Assembly (NCBI GenBank): GCA_010029945.1
Contig: RGQW01000021.1
Span: forward strand, 1-16,103
Source: Actinomycetota bacterium
Lineage (GTDB): Bacteria; Actinomycetota; Actinomycetes; S36-B12
DNA length: 16,103 nucleotides
Direction of reading: 5' to 3'
Shown: positions 12,143 through 16,103 of the stretch, one piece after another
How the letters are laid out: the number at the start of each line of letters is the position of its first letter
Numbering within the stretch: position 1 is the first letter of the stretch
Made by a program: the position numbers and the translations under genes
The notes under the pieces: generated by a model
The model's input: only the letters and a program-made list of their open reading frames with translations
What the model was told of the DNA's origin: nothing
Databases searched by the model: none

Positions 12143-14725
12143 ATGGACATTCAATTCACGACGAAAGCCCAGGACGCGCTCGGCGCCTCCGTGCGCATCG
12201 CGGCTGGTAACGGCAACCCGCAGGTCGAACCGATTCATCTGCTCGACTCGCTTCTGCAGATGGGACCGGGAATCGCAACCGCGCTGCTGGAAGCAGTGGG
12301 GGCAGACACGACTGCTCTCACCCGTGATGCACGAAGTGCCGTCCAGGCACTGCCGTCCGCTCAGGGCAGTTCCGTCGCGCAGCCGACCTTGAATCAGTCG
12401 GCCTTGAAGGTGCTGAATACGGCGCAAAGTCTGGCGACCGAGCGCGGCGACGAGTACGTCAGCACCGAGCATCTGCTGATCAGTCTCGCCCAGGAAGGTG
12501 GCCCCGGAGTGAGCGACCTGCTCGCCGCGGCGGGCGCGACGGGTCCCGCACTCCTGGAGGCTCTGCAGGAGATTCGTGGGTCTGCACGCGTGACGAGCCA
12601 GGACCCAGAGAGCACGTTCCAGGCGTTGGAGAAGTACGGCGTCGACCTGACTGCTCGTGCACGTGAGGGCAAGATCGATCCCGTCATCGGCCGCGACAAC
12701 GAAATTCGGCGAACGATTCAAGTTCTCTCGCGTCGGACGAAGAACAACCCCGTGTTGATCGGTGATCCCGGAGTCGGAAAGACCGCTGTTGCCGAAGGCT
12801 TGGCACGACGCATTGTCGAAGGCGATGTCCCCACATCCCTGGCAGGCAAGACTCTCATTGCTCTGGACCTGGGGGCGATGGTTGCTGGCGCGAAGTACCG
12901 CGGAGAGTTCGAAGAACGACTTAAGGCTGTCCTCGATGAGATCAAGCAATCCGACGGTCAAGTCATTACGTTCATCGACGAACTTCACACCGTTGTCGGT
13001 GCGGGCACCGGCGGAGACTCGGCGATGGATGCCGGAAACATGCTCAAGCCCATGCTTGCTCGAGGTGAACTCCGCATGATCGGTGCGACAACACTCGATG
13101 AGTACCGCGAATACGTCGAGAAGGACGCCGCACTCGAGCGACGGTTTCAGCAAGTGCTCGTCGACCAGCCATCCGTGGAGGACACCGTCACGATTCTTCG
13201 GGGGATCAAGGAGAAGTACGAAGCCCATCACAAGGTGGTGATCTCCGATTCAGCACTCGTCGCATCGGCCACCCTGTCCGACCGCTACATCACCTCACGC
13301 TTTCTTCCGGACAAGGCGATCGACCTTATGGACGAGGCCGCGAGTCGCCTGCGCATGGAGATCGATTCCTCTCCGGTGGAGATCGATGTACTGCAACGGC
13401 AAGTCGATCGACTTCGCATGGAAGAACTTGCGATTTCGCAAGAGACAGACGAGGCATCCAAGGAGCGACTCGAAAAGATTCGTGCGGAGATCGCTGACAA
13501 GGAAGAAGAACTACTCGGCATGCGTGCACGATGGGATGCCGAGAAGCAAGGCCTCGATCGAATCGGCGAAATCAAGGTCCTTATCGACGACCTCCGAGCG
13601 GTCGCAGACAAAGCACAACGCGAAGGCGACTTCGAGCAGGCCTCACGAATCTTGTACGCGGAGATCCCAACATTCGAAGAGGAACTCGAGAAAGTCACTC
13701 GGGAGACGAACGAGCGTGAAGCCACCATGGTGAAGGAAGAGGTCACCGCCGACGACATAGCTGAGGTGGTGGCCGCATGGACGGGCATTCCCGCAGGTCG
13801 CCTCCTGGAAGGCGAGACCCAGAAGCTTCTTCGGATGGAGGAAGAACTCGGACGCCGCGTAGTGGGTCAGTCCGAAGCAGTTAGGGAAGTATCTGACGCC
13901 GTGCGGCGCTCGCGGGCCGGCATCGCCGATCCGAACCGACCCACCGGCTCCTTCCTCTTCCTCGGCCCCACGGGTGTGGGCAAGACCGAACTAGCCAAGG
14001 CACTCGCGGAGTTCCTGTTCGATGACGAGCGCGCCATGGTGCGCGTCGATATGAGCGAGTACTCCGAAAAACACTCGGTTGCCAGGCTCGTCGGCGCCCC
14101 TCCGGGGTACGTCGGTTACGAAGAGGGTGGGCAACTCACGGAGGCGGTGCGTCGCCGTCCCTATTCGGTGATTCTGCTCGACGAAGTGGAGAAAGCGCAC
14201 CCGGAAGTCTTCGACGTGCTGCTTCAGGTTCTCGATGACGGCCGTCTCACCGATGGGCAGGGTCGCACGGTGGACTTCCGCAATTCGATCATGATCCTCA
14301 CGTCCAACATGGGTTCGCAGTTCTTGATCGACACCGACGTGCCGTTCGATGAACGCAAGGATCAAGTGCTCACTGTGGTCCGGCAGCAGTTTCGGCCGGA
14401 GTTCTTGAACCGACTCGACGCAATGGTCATGTTCAATCCGCTGGATCGTGAAGAGCTCATGCGTATTGCTCGGATCCAAATCGAGCAGCTCCAGCGACGC
14501 CTTGATGAGCGCCGCATTTCGATCGAGTTGACCGAGGACGCCCAACAGTGGTTGGTCAACACCGGATTCGACCCGATCTACGGCGCCCGACCCCTTCGAC
14601 GGCTGGTGCAAACAGCGGTCGGCGACAAGTTGGCGGTGGCGATCTTGTCAGGTGACGTCAAAGACGGTGATTCCGTGATGGTTGGGGCTGAACCCGATGG
14701 TTCGGGCCTGAGTCTTCAGGCCTAG
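12143..14725 (+). CDS. clpB: ATP-dependent disaggregase ClpB
   Basis: This 860-residue hexameric AAA+ protein extracts polypeptides from aggregates and hands them to DnaK. It has an N-terminal Clp repeat domain (1-145), then NBD1 with Walker A GDPGVGKT (207-214) and Walker B FIDE (277-280). A coiled-coil middle domain (about 400-525) distinguishes ClpB from ClpA/C. NBD2 has Walker A GPTGVGKT (608-615) and Walker B LLDE (678-681), with the pore loop GYVGYEEGG at 655-663. AAAGGA lies 7 nt before the ATG. Only 38 bp separate it from hspR, with no promoter, terminator or HAIR, so it is probably co-transcribed with dnaK and falls under HspR. Confidence 0.98.
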   Translation: MDIQFTTKAQDALGASVRIAAGNGNPQVEPIHLLDSLLQMGPGIATALLEAVGADTTALTRDARSAVQALPSAQGSSVAQPTLNQSALKVLNTAQSLATERGDEYVSTEHLLISLAQEGGPGVSDLLAAAGATGPALLEALQEIRGSARVTSQDPESTFQALEKYGVDLTARAREGKIDPVIGRDNEIRRTIQVLSRRTKNNPVLIGDPGVGKTAVAEGLARRIVEGDVPTSLAGKTLIALDLGAMVAGAKYRGEFEERLKAVLDEIKQSDGQVITFIDELHTVVGAGTGGDSAMDAGNMLKPMLARGELRMIGATTLDEYREYVEKDAALERRFQQVLVDQPSVEDTVTILRGIKEKYEAHHKVVISDSALVASATLSDRYITSRFLPDKAIDLMDEAASRLRMEIDSSPVEIDVLQRQVDRLRMEELAISQETDEASKERLEKIRAEIADKEEELLGMRARWDAEKQGLDRIGEIKVLIDDLRAVADKAQREGDFEQASRILYAEIPTFEEELEKVTRETNEREATMVKEEVTADDIAEVVAAWTGIPAGRLLEGETQKLLRMEEELGRRVVGQSEAVREVSDAVRRSRAGIADPNRPTGSFLFLGPTGVGKTELAKALAEFLFDDERAMVRVDMSEYSEKHSVARLVGAPPGYVGYEEGGQLTEAVRRRPYSVILLDEVEKAHPEVFDVLLQVLDDGRLTDGQGRTVDFRNSIMILTSNMGSQFLIDTDVPFDERKDQVLTVVRQQFRPEFLNRLDAMVMFNPLDREELMRIARIQIEQLQRRLDERRISIELTEDAQQWLVNTGFDPIYGARPLRRLVQTAVGDKLAVAILSGDVKDGDSVMVGAEPDGSGLSLQA
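14704..14723. terminator. Hairpin across the clpB stop region, possible terminator
   Basis: GGCCTGA (14705-14711) and TCAGGCC (14716-14722) form a perfect 7-bp stem with a GTCT loop, extended by one G-T pair. It sits in the last codons of clpB and faces the convergent DUF4031 gene. No T-tract follows on either strand, so intrinsic termination is doubtful. A second small hairpin (CCCGA/TCGGG, 14693-14706) overlaps it. The remaining gap to 14779 shows nothing stronger. Confidence 0.35.
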
Positions 14726-14779
14726 GGGCAACTTGTCTCGGCCCACGGCAAAGTCTCTGCGCCACAAGCAACAGCGGTG

Positions 14780-15052
14780 TCAGGGTTGATGGCGCTGGGC
14801 TGGGCGTCTGCGCAGACCCGCAGCGTGCAGGGCTCGCACGATCGTCCGAGAGTCCACCGGCTGGGCTCCCTCCGCGATGGCGCAATCCCTCAGTTCGTCG
14901 GTGATGTCGTAATGGTCGCCACCGAAGGAGCGCTCGGGTAGCGCCAGACGAGCAGCGAATTCGTGAAGCTCATCGAGAGAGGCGTCGCTGATCAAGTGCG
15001 CCCACAGCCGACCGCGCCACGGCCACACTGCGGAGTCGACCAGGATCGTCAT
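14780..15052 (-). CDS. DUF4031 domain-containing protein
   Basis: This 90-residue small protein of the DUF4031 family has unknown function. The family pattern is clear: ILVDSAVWPWRGRLWAHLISD at the start, DELHEFAARL, the GGDHYDI motif (44-50), and a C-terminal DSRTIVRALHAAGLR helix. The conserved W, H and D residues and the HYD motif could bind metal or act in catalysis, but nothing is established. The frame is open far upstream, yet homology begins only at the ATG at 15050-15052. That ATG overlaps the aminotransferase stop codon as ATGA, so the two are an operon with coupled translation. It converges on clpB with a 54-bp gap. Confidence 0.85.
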   Translation of the reverse strand: MTILVDSAVWPWRGRLWAHLISDASLDELHEFAARLALPERSFGGDHYDITDELRDCAIAEGAQPVDSRTIVRALHAAGLRRRPAQRHQP

Positions 15053-16103
15053 GAGGCCAACCCTGACGACAGTTGATCGAGAGCTTGTTCGAGGACCGCG
15101 GGTTGCTTGCAGAAGGCCCAGCGCACATAGGGCAGTCCGACGGTCGAGTCGTCGCACAGGAGTTGGTGCGGGATCGCAATGACCTTGGCTCGATGCGCGG
15201 CGTCGCGACAGAACGTCGCGCCATCGTCGTATCCGAGTGGCCGCACATCGGTGGTAACGAAATAGGTGCCTTGGGAGGGGACGACACCGAGGCCACAACG
15301 GGCAAGCCCGTCGCTGAGTAAGTCCCGCTTGCGAGCGAGGTCCTGGCGAAACTCGGTGAAGTAGGTGTCCGGAAGGCGAAGACCGTGGGCGATCGCGTAC
15401 TGAAACGGTCCCCCCGAAACAAACGAGAGGTGCTGCCGCACAGCGGACACGGCACGAATGAGCTCGTGGGGACCGTAGGCCCAACCCACCTTCCATCCGG
15501 TGAACGAGAACGACTTTCCACCCGATCCGATGGTTACCGTTCGTTCCCACATTCCTGGCAGCGTGGCGATCGGAATGTGGCGATTTCGAGTTCGTCACGG
15601 GTGAAAACGATGCCCGTCGGGTTGTGGGGTGAGTTCAGCAACAGCGCCTTGGTGCGAGGAGTAATCGCCGCGCGAAGCCTGTCGATGTCTGGACGCAGCC
15701 CCGGTCCGGACAGGGGCACTCCCACGCGCACCCCATCTGCAAGCGATACCCCAGCCGCGTAGATATCGAAGCGCGGCTCAAACATGACAACTTCGTCGCC
15801 TCGCTCGATGAAGGCCAGCAGGGCGGATTGCAGCGCCTCGGATGCACCGGTCGTCACGACGACTCCGGAATCAGAATCCACCGACAACCCGTAGAAGCGT
15901 GCCGAGTGCTCGGCAATCGCCTGACGAAGATCGGGAACACCGGGCGCGGGAGGGTATTGGTTTCCACGACCGTCCGCGATGCATGCCCGCGCGACCTCCG
16001 CGACCTCCGCGGGGCCGTCGTTGTCCGGAAATCCTTGGCCGAGGTTGATCGATCCGGTCTCTCGAGCGAGGTCCGACATCTCCGCGAAGATGCTGGTCGC
16101 GTG
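15049..16103 (-). pseudogene. PLP-dependent class I/II aminotransferase (DapC-like), internally deleted and frameshifted; 5' end outside window
   Basis: The N-terminal part (window edge to about 15583) reads HATSIFAEMSDLARETGSIN..., with GQGFPD, GASEAL and NSPHNPTG. The C-terminal part (about 15579-15049) reads HIPIATLPGMWERT, then the PLP lysine in GSGGKSFSFTGWKVGW and the carboxylate-binding Arg region YVRWAFCK. At the junction near 15580 the sequence jumps from RDELEIA to HIPIATLP with a change of frame. Homologs have about 25 more residues there, including the DEVYEH block whose Asp and Tyr hold the cofactor. The missing length must be 3n+1 nt. The family covers N-succinyl-diaminopimelate and kynurenine/glutamine transaminases. 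As written the enzyme would be dead; an assembly error is possible. The rest of the gene is undegraded, so any loss is recent. Confidence 0.85.
15563..15584 (-). repeat. Direct repeat ATCGCCAC x2 at the aminotransferase deletion junction
   Basis: On the minus strand ATCGCCAC occurs at 15584-15577 and again at 15570-15563, 14 nt apart, right where the reading frame breaks. Short repeats like this promote replication slippage or mis-assembly. Both copies partly encode Ile-Ala, so chance is possible. Confidence 0.4.

Noticed and set aside
12101..13231. 376-codon open frame on the minus strand inside clpB
   Set aside because: It lies opposite ClpB NBD1 with no ribosome site or motif; it arises from GC-rich third-position bias.
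15053..15598. Upstream extension of the DUF4031 frame to 272 codons
   Set aside because: The extra part is out of frame with the clearly coding aminotransferase and has no similarity to any family; the ATGA overlap gives a natural start.

Overview
The window looks like ordinary chromosome from a fairly GC-rich actinomycete. The evidence is the gene set and the regulatory style: a dnaK-grpE-dnaJ-hspR heat-shock cluster with a HAIR-type HspR operator, a bifunctional dCTP deaminase/dUTPase of the mycobacterial type, a membrane CCG-domain iron-sulfur oxidoreductase like Mycobacterium tuberculosis Rv0338c, and several GTG-started genes with a TANNNT box 6-7 nt upstream of the start codon, as expected for leaderless transcripts. 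From memory, dcd, the Rv0338c-type gene and the dnaK operon also lie in the same general region in M. tuberculosis.

Layout. Bases 1-159 hold the remains of a vapC toxin gene (minus strand) just beyond the stop codon of putA. putA (175-3498, minus) encodes bifunctional proline dehydrogenase / glutamate-semialdehyde dehydrogenase. A PAS-AraC regulator, probably its activator, is divergent from it (3550-4323, plus). The regulator overlaps tail-to-tail with the toxin gene of an intact vapBC module (4282-4916, minus), whose promoter carries a clean inverted repeat. dcd (5022-5597, plus) and the iron-sulfur oxidoreductase gene (5611-7797, minus) converge.

The 291-bp divergent region 7798-8088 carries a stress promoter matching the SigR/SigH consensus, immediately followed by a HAIR operator. 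It drives dnaK (8089), grpE, dnaJ, hspR and, without an obvious new promoter, clpB (to 14725). This puts the KJE disaggregation machine, its repressor and ClpB in one unit. The right end holds two minus-strand genes that converge on clpB: a DUF4031 protein (14780-15052) and, upstream and overlapping it by 4 bp, a PLP aminotransferase. The aminotransferase lacks an internal block of roughly 25 codons and is frameshifted at about 15580, so it is scored as a pseudogene pending read-level verification.

How the genes work together. The left third concerns proline catabolism with local regulation, plus toxin-antitoxin material flanking it on both sides. The middle is nucleotide and redox housekeeping. 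The right third is protein quality control under repression by HspR. HspR is expected to act with DnaK as co-repressor and to be relieved by heat or misfolding. A thiol-stress sigma factor probably gives a second input. I see no CRISPR array, insertion sequence, tRNA or rRNA gene, and no clear undescribed multi-gene system. The most unusual points are the vapC copies bracketing putA-araC, the regulatory layout of vapBC and dnaK, and the broken aminotransferase.
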